The notes under the pieces: model-generated
Databases searched by the model: none
Told to the model about the DNA's origin: nothing
Seen by the model: only the letters and a program-made list of their open reading frames with translations
In this document: positions 9,437 to 16,615 of the stretch, piece after piece
Layout of the letters: each line of letters starts with the position of its first letter
Numbering within the stretch: the first letter of the stretch is position 1
Origin: JBEKIK01 sp050013075
Lineage (GTDB): Bacteria > Planctomycetota > Planctomycetia > Pirellulales > Thermoguttaceae
Length of the DNA: 37,743 nt
Direction of reading: 5' to 3'
Assembly (NCBI GenBank): GCA_050013075.1
Contig: JBEKFZ010000035.1
Span: forward strand, 1-37,743
Translations under genes and position numbers: made by a program

Positions 9437-9515
9437 AACCCCTGCCGTAAGGGCATAGCGGCAGGAGTCATCAGCCCGATTTCGGGCGGTTGTACGGGGG
9501 AACTCCATCCCCTTG
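9437..9515 (-). promoter_or_regulatory. Fluoride riboswitch (crcB motif) aptamer and switching strand
   Basis: Read on the minus strand from 9515, the leader contains GGGGATGGAGTTCCCC, then ACCGCCCGAAATCGGGC, then TGATGACTCCTGCC. This reproduces the conserved crcB core: a GATGG-containing stem, the GCCC/GGGC hairpin and CTGATGACTCC, with GGAGT pairing to ACTCC as the pseudoknot-side helix. After the aptamer, GACTCCTGCCG can pair with CGGCAGGGGTT (down to 9437), which would destroy the aptamer helix. The freed CGGCAGGGGTT strand can in turn pair imperfectly with the 5' arm of the terminator at 9394-9420. A fluoride-ON transcriptional switch follows from this; the pairing logic is inferred. Confidence 0.93.
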
Positions 9516-9523
9516 ACTGTTAT

Positions 9524-9552
9524 ATTTTCGTCATTTACGCGCGGGTTGTCAA
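9524..9552 (-). promoter_or_regulatory. Sigma-70-type promoter of the riboswitch transcript
   Basis: On the minus strand a perfect -35 TTGACA (9552-9547) is followed after 17 bases by GAAAAT (9529-9524), a four-of-six -10 match. Transcription would begin a few bases before the aptamer at 9515, which is the expected spacing for a riboswitch leader. Confidence 0.55.
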
Positions 9553-9580
9553 GTGAACTTTTTTTTGCGATAACATTTCC

Positions 9581-10528
9581 ATGGAAACCGCCAAAAACGA
9601 CCAAGTCCGTGCTAGTGTTGAGCCGTTGCCGGAGAATTTTCAATCCGTGCAACCCGGGGGCGGGGTGTGCTGTCGCATCGAGCTGGCCTGGGGCGCGTGG
9701 CGGCGATGGTGGCTAAAGCGATTCCGCGGAAATTATGTACGGCGGATGGCCCAACTCCGCCGCGGCAGTTGCGACGGTGCGCCGCACGAAATCCTCGATC
9801 CACGCGATTTGAAATACTGCCGCAATGTCTGCCATTGCGATTGGGACAAAAACGATGATCCGTTTCGTTGGCGCGACCGTCTGCCCTTTGTACGTTGGGG
9901 ATTGGCCGAACTGCAAATTTTCGGCTGGCCGCTTTTAGCGCTGACAATTTTGGCGGCGGTCTATGTTTGGTATTTGGCCTTTGTGCCGGGAATTTTATTT
10001 TGTTTGGTGGTATATTTTTTCCGCGATCCGCCACGGCGAGTGCCGGTGGGGCAGGGGGTGATCGTATCGCCGGCCGACGGCAAAATCACCGAGGTGGCGT
10101 ACCTTGACCACGAAGAGTTTATCGGCTCTCCGGCGGTGCGAATCAGCATTTTTCTGTCGATCTTTAACGTGCATCTCAATCGCGCTCCGGTCGAGTCGCG
10201 GGTAATTGCCTTGCGTTATGCCCCCGGTGGATTTTTGAGTGCCACGCGCCCGGAAAGCGCGGTAAGCAACGAAAACACCTGGATCGGCTTGGAAGAGGAG
10301 TCGCCGCCCCATCGGCGATTGATCGTGCGGCAAATTTCCGGGGCCATTGCCCGGCGGATCGTGTGCGATCTTAGGCCCGGCGAGGTCCTTGCCCGGGGAC
10401 AGAAATTCGGCATGATCAAGTTCGGCTCCCGCACCGATTTGATCCTGCCCAAAATCCCAGACCTTAAAATCGATATTAAAGCGGGCGATAGGGTTAAAGC
10501 GGGAAGCACAGTGATAGGAAAATGGTAG
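9581..10528 (+). CDS. psd: Phosphatidylserine decarboxylase proenzyme with N-terminal extension
   Basis: This enzyme makes phosphatidylethanolamine from phosphatidylserine at the membrane, using a pyruvoyl group made by self-cleavage. Residues 110-145 hold a membrane hairpin (GWPLLALTILAAVYVWYLAF). The catalytic part carries VSPADGKITEV, SIFLSIFNVHLNRAPV and FGMIKFGSRTDLILP. In that last motif the Gly-Ser pair before Arg is the likely cleavage and pyruvoyl site, as in short archaeal-type Psd rather than the LGST of E. coli. The first 100 residues (with CRIELAWGAWRRWWLKRF and HEILDPRDLKYCRN) are an extension not present in ordinary short Psd. The ATG at 9581 has no obvious ribosome binding site and starts close to the divergent riboswitch promoter. 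Confidence 0.88.
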   Translation: METAKNDQVRASVEPLPENFQSVQPGGGVCCRIELAWGAWRRWWLKRFRGNYVRRMAQLRRGSCDGAPHEILDPRDLKYCRNVCHCDWDKNDDPFRWRDRLPFVRWGLAELQIFGWPLLALTILAAVYVWYLAFVPGILFCLVVYFFRDPPRRVPVGQGVIVSPADGKITEVAYLDHEEFIGSPAVRISIFLSIFNVHLNRAPVESRVIALRYAPGGFLSATRPESAVSNENTWIGLEEESPPHRRLIVRQISGAIARRIVCDLRPGEVLARGQKFGMIKFGSRTDLILPKIPDLKIDIKAGDRVKAGSTVIGKW

Positions 10529-10535
10529 TTCGCTT

Positions 10536-10564
10536 TAAACTGAAAACTGTGAATTGAAAACTTA
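10536..10564. repeat. Heptamer array after psd
   Basis: About four degenerate 7-base units of the type AAACTGA/AAACTGT/GAATTGA follow directly after the psd stop codon. One of many 7-base-period arrays in this window. Confidence 0.6.
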
Positions 10565-10575
10565 CCATGAAAAAT

Positions 10576-10628
10576 CAGAGCCGGGGCGTGTCGCCCCGGC
10601 ATTTCCGGGCCGACACGGCCCGGCTCTG
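10576..10628. repeat. GC-rich inverted repeat before the enolase-superfamily gene
   Basis: Arms at 10576-10593 and 10611-10628 (CAGAGCCGGGGCGTGTCG and its near-complement) enclose a second short palindrome, CCCCGG...CCGGG. The element ends 15 bases before the next ATG, so it could also influence expression of that gene. It has the form of a dispersed palindromic repeat. Confidence 0.75.
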
Positions 10629-10643
10629 AAAATAGATTATTTT

Positions 10644-11690
10644 ATGAAGATCAACGATTTGGAACTGTTTCTGGTGGCCGTTCGGCTTGAAGAATTGAAA
10701 CAGACCGTACGTTCGCTGCTGGTGCGATTGGTAACCGATTCGGGGACTGAAGGTTGGGGAGAGGCGTCGAGCAACTGGCAGGCATCGGATCTACCTGGGC
10801 GGCAAAATGCGCTCTTGGCCGTGCTCAAAGGGCGAAGCATTTTCGACATTGAGGAGTTGCACACCCTCGATGCCTTGTCCGCCGCCAACCTGCGCTCGGC
10901 GGTGGAGATGGCCTTTTGGGACCTGGCGGGCAAGGCGGTTGGGGAGCCGTTATATAACTTGTTCGGAGGCATTTACCGGCGGCGGATTCCGGTAGCCGTC
11001 CGTTTACCGGGCGGACACCCGGACCGGGTGGGCAAAATCGCCCGGGAACTGGCCGCGCAGGGTTTTCACAACCAGGTGATCGCCTCAAGCGGCCGCGTGG
11101 AAAACGATTTACACGTCCTGGCCGCGGTTAGGGAAAACGTGGGCAATGGGGTGCAACTCCGCCTGGACGGACAGGCCCAATACAGTCCGGAAATCGCCCG
11201 CGATCTGTGCGCCGAATTGGAATACGCCGATTTGGAGTTTTTCCTTGATCCGCTTAATACCCGCGAGCTGTATCCCCTGGCTTCGTTGGGTCGGCAGACG
11301 CCCGTGCCCTTGGGCGTTTGGCGGGCGATCCGTTCGCCCTCCGACGTGCTGGCCGCGGTGCGCTGCGGGGCGGGAAAATACCTCGTGGTGGACTTCGAGC
11401 AGATCGGCGGCATCGCCCCGGCGCGGCAATGCGCGGCCATTGCCGGCGCCGCAACGACGCGGGCGCTGCTGGGCGGCCGCCCTTCGCTGGGCCCCGGCAC
11501 TGCCGCCATGCTCCACCTGGCCGCGGCAACTGCGGCGTTCTCGGGCTGTCAGGAATGCGCTTTGCACCAACTCCGCGATACTGTGCTTAAAGACCCCTTG
11601 GAACTGACGGACGGCATGATCACAGTTCCGCAAGGGCCGGGACTTGGCATAGAAATCGACAGGCGAAAAATCGAGAAATATGTCGTTTAA
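10644..11690 (+). CDS. Enolase-superfamily (MR/MLE) protein lacking catalytic residues
   Basis: The 348-residue chain has the two-domain layout of the mandelate racemase/muconate lactonizing group: an alpha+beta cap (residues 1-115), a TIM barrel and a returning C-terminus. The helix motif SAVEMAFWDLAGKAVGEPLY (residues 85-104) is diagnostic. The active site is eroded. The second-strand Lys-x-Lys is replaced by QVIASSG (144-150). The first metal ligand may be Asp175 in LRLDGQ. The second, normally Glu, is Asp202 in FFLDPLN. The third (Asp-Glu) is replaced by GVW (224-226). The opposite catalytic Lys position reads Asp250. I chose the ATG at 10644 because the upstream in-frame codons run through an inverted repeat. 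Function unknown; possibly non-enzymatic. Confidence 0.8.
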   Translation: MKINDLELFLVAVRLEELKQTVRSLLVRLVTDSGTEGWGEASSNWQASDLPGRQNALLAVLKGRSIFDIEELHTLDALSAANLRSAVEMAFWDLAGKAVGEPLYNLFGGIYRRRIPVAVRLPGGHPDRVGKIARELAAQGFHNQVIASSGRVENDLHVLAAVRENVGNGVQLRLDGQAQYSPEIARDLCAELEYADLEFFLDPLNTRELYPLASLGRQTPVPLGVWRAIRSPSDVLAAVRCGAGKYLVVDFEQIGGIAPARQCAAIAGAATTRALLGGRPSLGPGTAAMLHLAAATAAFSGCQECALHQLRDTVLKDPLELTDGMITVPQGPGLGIEIDRRKIEKYVV

Positions 11691-11717
11691 ATGCAGAATG
11701 AAGAATGCAGAATGAAA
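11691..11717. repeat. Heptamer array (AATGCAG/AATGAAG) starting at a stop codon
   Basis: Units AATGCAG, AATGAAG, AATGCAG and AATGAAA start on the base after the stop codon of the enolase-superfamily gene. The same unit type recurs at 20896-20959. Together with the reverse-oriented array at 11921-11967 it frames a gene-less 200-base segment. Confidence 0.8.
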
Positions 11718-11867
11718 AACGAGGGATATTATACGGATCCCATCTTGAAGTGACGCGGAGAGCAACCCCCAAAGTCGTTTATTGGCAACACATTACAAGT
11801 GCTAGCAAGAGCGCTATTTCAGGATGGAATGCGTATTACAAAATACATCCAAACGAAAAAAAAGTTT

Positions 11868-11913
11868 TTACCTGAGCGAACAACCAATGCAGCCAAATTA
11901 AAAAATAGACAGG
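11868..11913 (+). pseudogene. Remnant of a four-helix-bundle (23S IVP family) gene
   Basis: Bases 11870-11888 (ACCTGAGCGAACAACCAAT) match 20996-21014 inside the intact four-helix-bundle gene at 18 of 19 positions, and the reading frame gives LPERTTN in both. The rest of the gene is not recognisable here. The remnant lies between the two oppositely oriented heptamer arrays, exactly as the intact gene does. The match is short, so this stays a suggestion, but the shared framing makes chance unlikely. Confidence 0.4.
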
Positions 11914-11920
11914 GAGTATT

Positions 11921-11967
11921 TCCTTCTGCCTTTTGCCTTCTGCATTCTGCATTTTGCCTTCTGCCTT
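11921..11967. repeat. Heptamer array (TTCTGCC/TTCTGCA) ending at a stop codon
   Basis: About six units (TTCTGCC, TTTTGCC, TTCTGCA and variants) run into the stop codon (11966-11968) of the CBS-domain gene on the minus strand. The orientation is opposite to the array at 11691-11717. Confidence 0.8.
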
Positions 11968-12406
11968 AACTTCTGATATAGTCCTTCATAAAGCGGTTTT
12001 CCATGGCCAGGTTGTCGTGCTGGGCCTTGACCAGGTCGCCGATGGAAATAATGCCGATCAAGCGGCCTTGCTCAAGGACCGGCAAGTGACGGATTCGTTT
12101 ATCGGTCATCAGGCCCATCGCCTGATCGATACTGTCGCCGGGCGAAGCGGTGATAAGCGGGGAACTCATTACCATGGTCACACCTACTGCGGCCAACGGC
12201 TGGCTGCTTTTCGCGCAGTGGTAGAGTATGTCGCGTTCGGTGACAATGCCCAGCAATTCCTGCTGGCCCGAGGGTCCTTGCCGAGCCACCAGCAAGGAGC
12301 CAACCCGGCGTTCCACAAGCGTACGCGCCACCTCGTCGAGCATGGTTCCCGGAGGAATGGTGTGTACCGCGCTTCCCTTTGCACTAAGAATGTCTTGGAG
12401 GGTCAT
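11966..12406 (-). CDS. CBS-pair domain protein
   Basis: This 146-residue protein consists of two CBS motifs, roughly residues 5-70 and 75-135, with LLGIVTERDILYHC and LIGIISIGDLVKA at their ends. CBS pairs bind adenosyl nucleotides such as AMP, ATP or SAM and act as energy sensors. A free-standing pair would regulate a partner protein or bind nucleotides in the cytoplasm. I prefer the ATG at 12406 because GGAG lies nine bases upstream. The ATG at 12412 has that GGAG too close, and a TTG at 12421 is unlikely. No partner gene is evident; neighbours are separated by repeat arrays. Confidence 0.85.
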   Translation of the reverse strand: MTLQDILSAKGSAVHTIPPGTMLDEVARTLVERRVGSLLVARQGPSGQQELLGIVTERDILYHCAKSSQPLAAVGVTMVMSSPLITASPGDSIDQAMGLMTDKRIRHLPVLEQGRLIGIISIGDLVKAQHDNLAMENRFMKDYIRS

Positions 12407-12514
12407 GGCCATGTGCTCCAAAAAAGTGAAAGATAGGACAATGCTTTTTGTTCATGCCTGATAGTCATACTGATATTTTAGGCCATGGGCAACGCGGGGT
12501 CAAAGGCGAAAGGA

Positions 12515-12728
12515 AGGGTTCGGGGTTCAGAGGTCAGGGGTTAGATTTTTTGTGTTGATGTTAGAGGGTATTTTGCGTGCATGTTTTTTTATTGCAAATT
12601 GACAATTGCAAATTGAACAAGCGTAACCACTTGCGCGATTTGTCGCTTTATTCCGTACCCCGTGCTTTTAACTTAAAACTGATTACTGAAAACTGATAAC
12701 CATCTACCATATACCATGAACTATTGAT
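12515..12728. repeat. Cluster of four different heptamer arrays
   Basis: The 359-base gap between the CBS and vWA genes holds several 7-base-period stretches: GGGTTCx units at 12515-12544, TTGCAAA/TTGACAA at 12592-12618, ACTTAAA/ACTGATT/ACTGAAA at 12668-12700 and ACCATxT at 12701-12728. A GCGGCC/GGCCGC hairpin (12731-12746) and a further GGTTCAG unit close to the vWA stop codon complete the gap. I see no gene here. Confidence 0.7.
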
Positions 12729-12765
12729 AAGCGGCCGTCAGGCCGCGCTAGGGTTCAGGATTGAT

Positions 12766-13488
12766 TTATTCTTTTGATGCGCGGAATTTTGCTGCGTCCA
12801 CGTAACGATATTCGCCGCCGACGCGCCGGGCAAGCTCTTTTAGGAAGCTATCCTTTTCCGGTTGCTCCGCCGGGCCGAATTCGATGATATTTATATGGAT
12901 TCCTCCCAACCAACCCTGAATCTTTTCCATTTGTTGGGGCGTGAGTTTGGGATCGTCGCCGTCGGTGAGCAAGAAGATCACGTCGGGCTTCATGGCGGCG
13001 GCCATGCGCAGGGCGGCCTGGTGATCGGTGCCGCCGTTGGCCTCGATGGACTTCAGAAAGCGCTCGACGGCCCGTTTATTTTGCTCGGTGGCGAATGCCA
13101 GTTTGCCCGGCGTGCCGCTGGGGTTAAAAAGCACCGGCCGCTCGTTGTAAAAGATGATTTGATATTGGTGGACCGTATCCAGGTTTTTCAGACTGGCCAA
13201 AAGTTCCGCCTTGACCGCCTTGAGCGAGGCGCTTCCGTCTCCGCCCATGCTGCCGGATCGATCGAACACGTAAACGAACTTGTACCCCTCGCCCGTGAGG
13301 CCAAACATGCCGGTCCGGGCCTTTCCGCCGCCCTTGGGTGCTTGGGAAAATCCCAGAGAGTCGAATTCTTTCATGCCGCCGGGATCGTTGCCGGACTTCG
13401 ACTTATCCGGCTCGGCTCCGAGTACAAGGGCCGATAGACCCGATGCAATAAGAAAAACGATTCCAAGCGGGCGAATAATACGGCACAT
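12766..13488 (-). CDS. Exported von Willebrand factor A domain protein
   Basis: The first 25 residues (MCRIIRPLGIVFLIASGLSA) form a signal peptide. Residues 70-235 are a vWA domain with a complete metal-ion-dependent adhesion site: DRSGSMGG (DxSxS), a Thr in GGTDHQAAL and TDGDDP. Such domains bind protein ligands through a divalent metal, and one-domain exported versions are common in planctomycetes. A Gly/Lys-rich segment precedes the domain. The likely role is protein-protein contact in the periplasm or on the surface; the partner is unknown. The gene stands alone, with repeat-filled gaps on both sides. Confidence 0.8.
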   Translation of the reverse strand: MCRIIRPLGIVFLIASGLSALVLGAEPDKSKSGNDPGGMKEFDSLGFSQAPKGGGKARTGMFGLTGEGYKFVYVFDRSGSMGGDGSASLKAVKAELLASLKNLDTVHQYQIIFYNERPVLFNPSGTPGKLAFATEQNKRAVERFLKSIEANGGTDHQAALRMAAAMKPDVIFLLTDGDDPKLTPQQMEKIQGWLGGIHINIIEFGPAEQPEKDSFLKELARRVGGEYRYVDAAKFRASKE

Positions 13489-13540
13489 ATCTATATCATA
13501 GATCGGCTTTCAGCGGTCAGCAATCGGGTTTTTAGTCCCG

Positions 13541-13603
13541 TAGGGTGCGTGAAACGCACCGAATTCATGTGGATTTTTTTATGGGTGTGTTTCACACACC
13601 CTA
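13541..13603. repeat. Inverted repeat ending in the GNAT stop codon
   Basis: TAGGGTGCGTGAAACGCACC (13541-13560) is the inverted counterpart of GGGTGTGTTTCACACACCCTA (13583-13603). The last three bases are the stop codon of the minus-strand acetyltransferase gene, so the element may serve as its transcription end. Confidence 0.75.
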
Positions 13604-14095
13604 CTGATTCGTCCATTTCGCGTTTGCCAGCACCACCGATGTTTCGATTTGCCGCGGGGAAATCGTCCAAAACTTTTTTAGCAAGCGGTTTTTCTCGTCG
13701 GTGGGCAGAAGCCGATAACCATTCTTCCGGTAAAAAGCCACAGCCCAGGCGGCATCGGCCCAGGTGCCGATCAATATGGGTTTTTCAGTCGTAGGCTCCA
13801 GATATCGCAACAATTGCGTGCCAAAGCCCCGATTCCTTTTGTCCGTTCGGACGTAAGCATGACGGATGAGCGTGAGTTCTCCTTTATCCTGAATTCCCAT
13901 TACTCCGATCAAGCCGTTTTCATCGGCAAATCCCCAGAAGCACACGCCGTCGCCGATCTCCCATATCAGTTGCTCCAGCGTCATGTAAGGCTCGTGCCAG
14001 CAATCATCGGGTATGACGCCCTTATACGCCGCCGCGGCGTCGTTGATGATCTGGAATATTGCTTCAATTTCTTTGTCCGTGCATTTTCTTATCAT
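13601..14095 (-). CDS. GNAT family N-acetyltransferase
   Basis: This 164-residue protein has the GNAT layout. The motif A region, HAYVRTDKRNRGFGTQLLRYL (about residues 78-98), contains the RxxGxG/A-type pyrophosphate loop for acetyl-CoA, and AVAFYRKNGYRLL is the usual motif B. The substrate is not predictable. The frame stays open to a TTG at 14128 that lies inside a dispersed palindrome, so I take the ATG at 14095 as the start, although its ribosome binding site is weak. Confidence 0.8.
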   Translation of the reverse strand: MIRKCTDKEIEAIFQIINDAAAAYKGVIPDDCWHEPYMTLEQLIWEIGDGVCFWGFADENGLIGVMGIQDKGELTLIRHAYVRTDKRNRGFGTQLLRYLEPTTEKPILIGTWADAAWAVAFYRKNGYRLLPTDEKNRLLKKFWTISPRQIETSVVLANAKWTNQ

Positions 14096-14118
14096 TTGTG
14101 ATAATTCCGAAAATAACT

Positions 14119-14140
14119 CCGGGCACAAGTGCCCGGGCTA
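14119..14140. repeat. Dispersed palindrome, copy 1 (CCGGGCACAAGTGCCCGG)
   Basis: A near-perfect palindrome between the GNAT and PP2C genes. Related copies occur at 31589-31610 and, with one arm degraded, at 36482-36504. Confidence 0.85.
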
Positions 14141-14159
14141 AACGGACAAAGTAATATTA

Positions 14160-15437
14160 TTATGAGTCGCCGTGCGGGTGTTGGTGTTTGAGTTCGGCCA
14201 TCATAAAACTGATGGCGCGGAGATATTCGCGGGCGGAGGCGACGTAGTCGGCGGAGTTGCGGGCATCGTTGGCGGATGTGAGGAATTGGTTGAAACGGTC
14301 CCAGTCGATTTTCCAGTTTTCGCCCACGGCGGCGTCGCGCAATTGGTTGATGATTTCAATTAGTTTAACGATGAACTTCTCATCAGGCGCACAATCGCAA
14401 CTCACATAAGGGCCGCGTCCGAAATGCCGGCCGTCGAAAGCCGGGGCCTTGTCCGCGCCGCCGGAACGCTGCACCAAGGCCGTTATGCCGCTTAGAACGG
14501 CAACCAGCAGCGAAAAAAAGGCGGGTATCCATTGTCCGATGGCCCACAGACCCAATGCCGCCAAAGAGGTTATGCCGAAGATCGCCCATGTCAACGGATG
14601 AACCCGTCGAAGATTTTGATTGTCCGCCGCGCTTGCCGGCCGGCCGGCGGCATCTTGAGCGATTTGCCGATCCAACACCCGGACGCAAATCACCGTGATG
14701 TTATCCGGCCCGCCGCGGAGATTGGCCAGATCGACCAGGGCCTGCACTGCCTCGGCCGGGGGCAGGCAAACCAGCACTGCGCCTATCTCGGCGTCCTGCA
14801 CCTGACCGGTAAGACCGTCGCTGCACAGCAGAAAGGTATCGCCGGCCTGCCAAGGATGCGGGCCTTCCAGATCGACTTGCACATTGGGATTCGGGCCCAG
14901 CGATCGGGTAATGATGTTTTTGCCGATGAAGTTTGAAATCGGCTCTTCGTACTTCTGACCGGTCGCTTGCAGTTCCCAAACCAGGCTATGATCGAAGGTG
15001 AGTTGATCTATCTTTTGCCCCTGGACGCGATATGCCCGGCTGTCGCCCACGTGTGCCAAAAGAGCCCCTTGCGGCAAAAGCACCAGCACCGTGGATGTCG
15101 TGCCCATGCCCTTGAACTCCGGACTGGCCTGTCCGCGGGTGTAGATTTGGTTATTCGCGTCCAGTACGGCGGCCAAAAGAGCGTCGGGCGGCGATTTGTC
15201 GCGGAGTTTTTGATATGTCAGAGGCACCACATCGGTGGCAATCTTGCTGGCCAATTCCCCGGCGGCATGCGCACCCATGCCATCGGCCACCATGAAAAGA
15301 TGCCCCCGCTGGATAAAATCCTGCTGATTTCCCGCCAAAAACACGGTGAAGCTGTCTTGGTTATTTGCGCGGCGCAATCCCAAGTCACTTAACACGGCGT
15401 TTTCCAAGCACTTTTTCCACGGGTGGGGCTGGGGCAT
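14160..15437 (-). CDS. PP2C-type Ser/Thr protein phosphatase with membrane anchor
   Basis: This 425-residue protein removes phosphate from Ser/Thr in a Mn/Mg-dependent way and would counter eukaryote-type kinases. The catalytic part (residues 10-260) shows the PP2C motifs: RRANNQD, FMVADGMGAHAAGE, LLAHVGDSRAYR, LLCSDGLTGQV and GGPDNITVI, with metal-binding aspartates intact. Two adjacent hydrophobic segments (about 285-325) form a membrane hairpin. The last 90 residues, soluble and helical with the pair CDC, have no function I recognise. With a hairpin both ends face the cytoplasm, as expected for a phosphatase. Start is the ATG at 15437; no strong ribosome binding site. No kinase gene is in the window. 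Confidence 0.88.
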   Translation of the reverse strand: MPQPHPWKKCLENAVLSDLGLRRANNQDSFTVFLAGNQQDFIQRGHLFMVADGMGAHAAGELASKIATDVVPLTYQKLRDKSPPDALLAAVLDANNQIYTRGQASPEFKGMGTTSTVLVLLPQGALLAHVGDSRAYRVQGQKIDQLTFDHSLVWELQATGQKYEEPISNFIGKNIITRSLGPNPNVQVDLEGPHPWQAGDTFLLCSDGLTGQVQDAEIGAVLVCLPPAEAVQALVDLANLRGGPDNITVICVRVLDRQIAQDAAGRPASAADNQNLRRVHPLTWAIFGITSLAALGLWAIGQWIPAFFSLLVAVLSGITALVQRSGGADKAPAFDGRHFGRGPYVSCDCAPDEKFIVKLIEIINQLRDAAVGENWKIDWDRFNQFLTSANDARNSADYVASAREYLRAISFMMAELKHQHPHGDS

Positions 15438-15534
15438 TGCTAAAAATAGGCAATATGGATGTAATGGGTACTATGGGGCGAGATGGTTCTGTAAAAAATG
15501 CAAAAAACACTTTCCTGGTTTATTCACGATTATT

Positions 15535-15599
15535 CACTAGTCCGAAGCGCAAGCGAGGATCGGCAAAGAGTTTACCCTCGCTTGCGCTTCGGGCTAGTG
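15535..15599. repeat. Long inverted repeat (CCGAAGCGCAAGCGAGG type)
   Basis: Arms of 24 bases at 15535-15558 and 15576-15599, with core CCGAAGCGCAAGCGAGG, match with only one mismatch. Sequences of this type are frequent between genes in Pirellulales genomes as I know them. It sits in the 365-base gap between the divergent PP2C and thioredoxin-like genes, which otherwise shows no gene. Confidence 0.85.
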
Positions 15600-15802
15600 T
15601 TTCACTTATCATAGGCTATGAATAATCTGGACTAACAGGCATTTTAGCCGAGAATTGTGGAATTCCCAATCCCTCTAATAAAAATCAATAAGCAGTGGCC
15701 AGGGACTGTACTAGCGGTAGTTCACGGGATCGGCTAATATTTCGTTACTTGGCGAACGATAGAAGTAATAGTCTACAACCTTTTTACAGGAGGAACAAAG
15801 CA

Positions 15803-16603
15803 ATGAAGTGGATTTCTTTGGTAATCGTTGGTGTAACCCTGGCAGCGGGTGTCGGGATGACCGAAGGCCAAGACCGTGTCGCCCGCACACCCACGGGTGC
15901 ATCTCAGACCGCCGCAAACAATCCTAGTCAGGCCCAGGCGGCCATTACACAGGCCGCCGCCGCTAACAAATATATGTTTATTTTCTTTTGGAAGGATAAG
16001 AATCAGCAGACCGACAAGGCTTGGGGCGTGTTGCAGCCCACAGTGGCAAAAATGGCGGATCAGGTCGAAGTCGTGTCTATCCAAACGACAAATTCGGCCG
16101 AAAAAGCGGTTGTCGATCGTTTTGGCGCCAGCCGTTTTCCTTTGCCCATGGTCCTGGCGGTTGCTCCCTGCGGGGCGGTCACCAAGGCATTCACAGGCAC
16201 ATTCGATGAAAAACAATTGCACACGGCATTCGTCAGTCCGGGCACGCAACTGTCCATGAAAGCCCTGCAAGACAAAAAACTGCTGTTTGTATACGTCGTG
16301 GATCAAGCCAGTCAACAAGATCCAGTAGTCCTACCTCAAGGGGTGCGGGATTTCAAGGCCGATGAGAAGTACGGCGGGGCCACCGAGATCGTAGTGCTCA
16401 GCGCCCGCGACCAGGCCGAAGCGGATTTCCTGAAAGACCTTCAGGTCGATGCGAATTCGTCCAAGCCGGTAACTGTATTCTTTGCTCCGCCGGCCTCGAT
16501 GATCGGCAAGTTCGACGCCGCGGCTACCAAGCAGCAAATAATCGCCAAACTTACCGCGGCGCAATCGAGTTGCGGCCCCAACTGCGCTTGTCATCAGAAA
16601 TAG
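15803..16603 (+). CDS. Exported thioredoxin-like protein with C-terminal cysteine cluster
   Basis: An ideal ribosome binding site (AGGAGG, 15788-15793) fixes the start at 15803, giving 266 residues. Residues 1-23 are a signal peptide. Residues 45-150 look like a thioredoxin fold (KYMFIFFWKD, then VEVVSIQT), but the CxxC active site is absent; the position reads WKDKNQ. Residues 151-250 may be a second such domain (KKLLFVYVVD, KPVTVFFAPP). Cysteines occur at 123 and in the tail SSCGPNCACHQK (257, 261, 263, with His264), which resembles a metal or metalloid site. The gene is 12 bases upstream of the permease gene, so the product is probably the extracytoplasmic partner of the ABC transporter. 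I do not know a named family for it. Confidence 0.75.
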   Translation: MKWISLVIVGVTLAAGVGMTEGQDRVARTPTGASQTAANNPSQAQAAITQAAAANKYMFIFFWKDKNQQTDKAWGVLQPTVAKMADQVEVVSIQTTNSAEKAVVDRFGASRFPLPMVLAVAPCGAVTKAFTGTFDEKQLHTAFVSPGTQLSMKALQDKKLLFVYVVDQASQQDPVVLPQGVRDFKADEKYGGATEIVVLSARDQAEADFLKDLQVDANSSKPVTVFFAPPASMIGKFDAAATKQQIIAKLTAAQSSCGPNCACHQK

Positions 16604-16615
16604 GAGATATAATCC

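Noticed and set aside
9374..9652. 93-codon N-terminal extension of the antiporter frame
   Set aside because: It covers the fluoride aptamer, its terminator and the promoter; the ATG at 9373 has a strong ribosome binding site and begins the first membrane helix.
10554..10643. Upstream start for the enolase-superfamily gene
   Set aside because: The added residues would be encoded by an inverted repeat; the fold begins at the ATG at 10644.
14096..14128. TTG start for the GNAT gene at 14128
   Set aside because: It falls inside a dispersed palindrome; the ATG at 14095 gives the normal family length.
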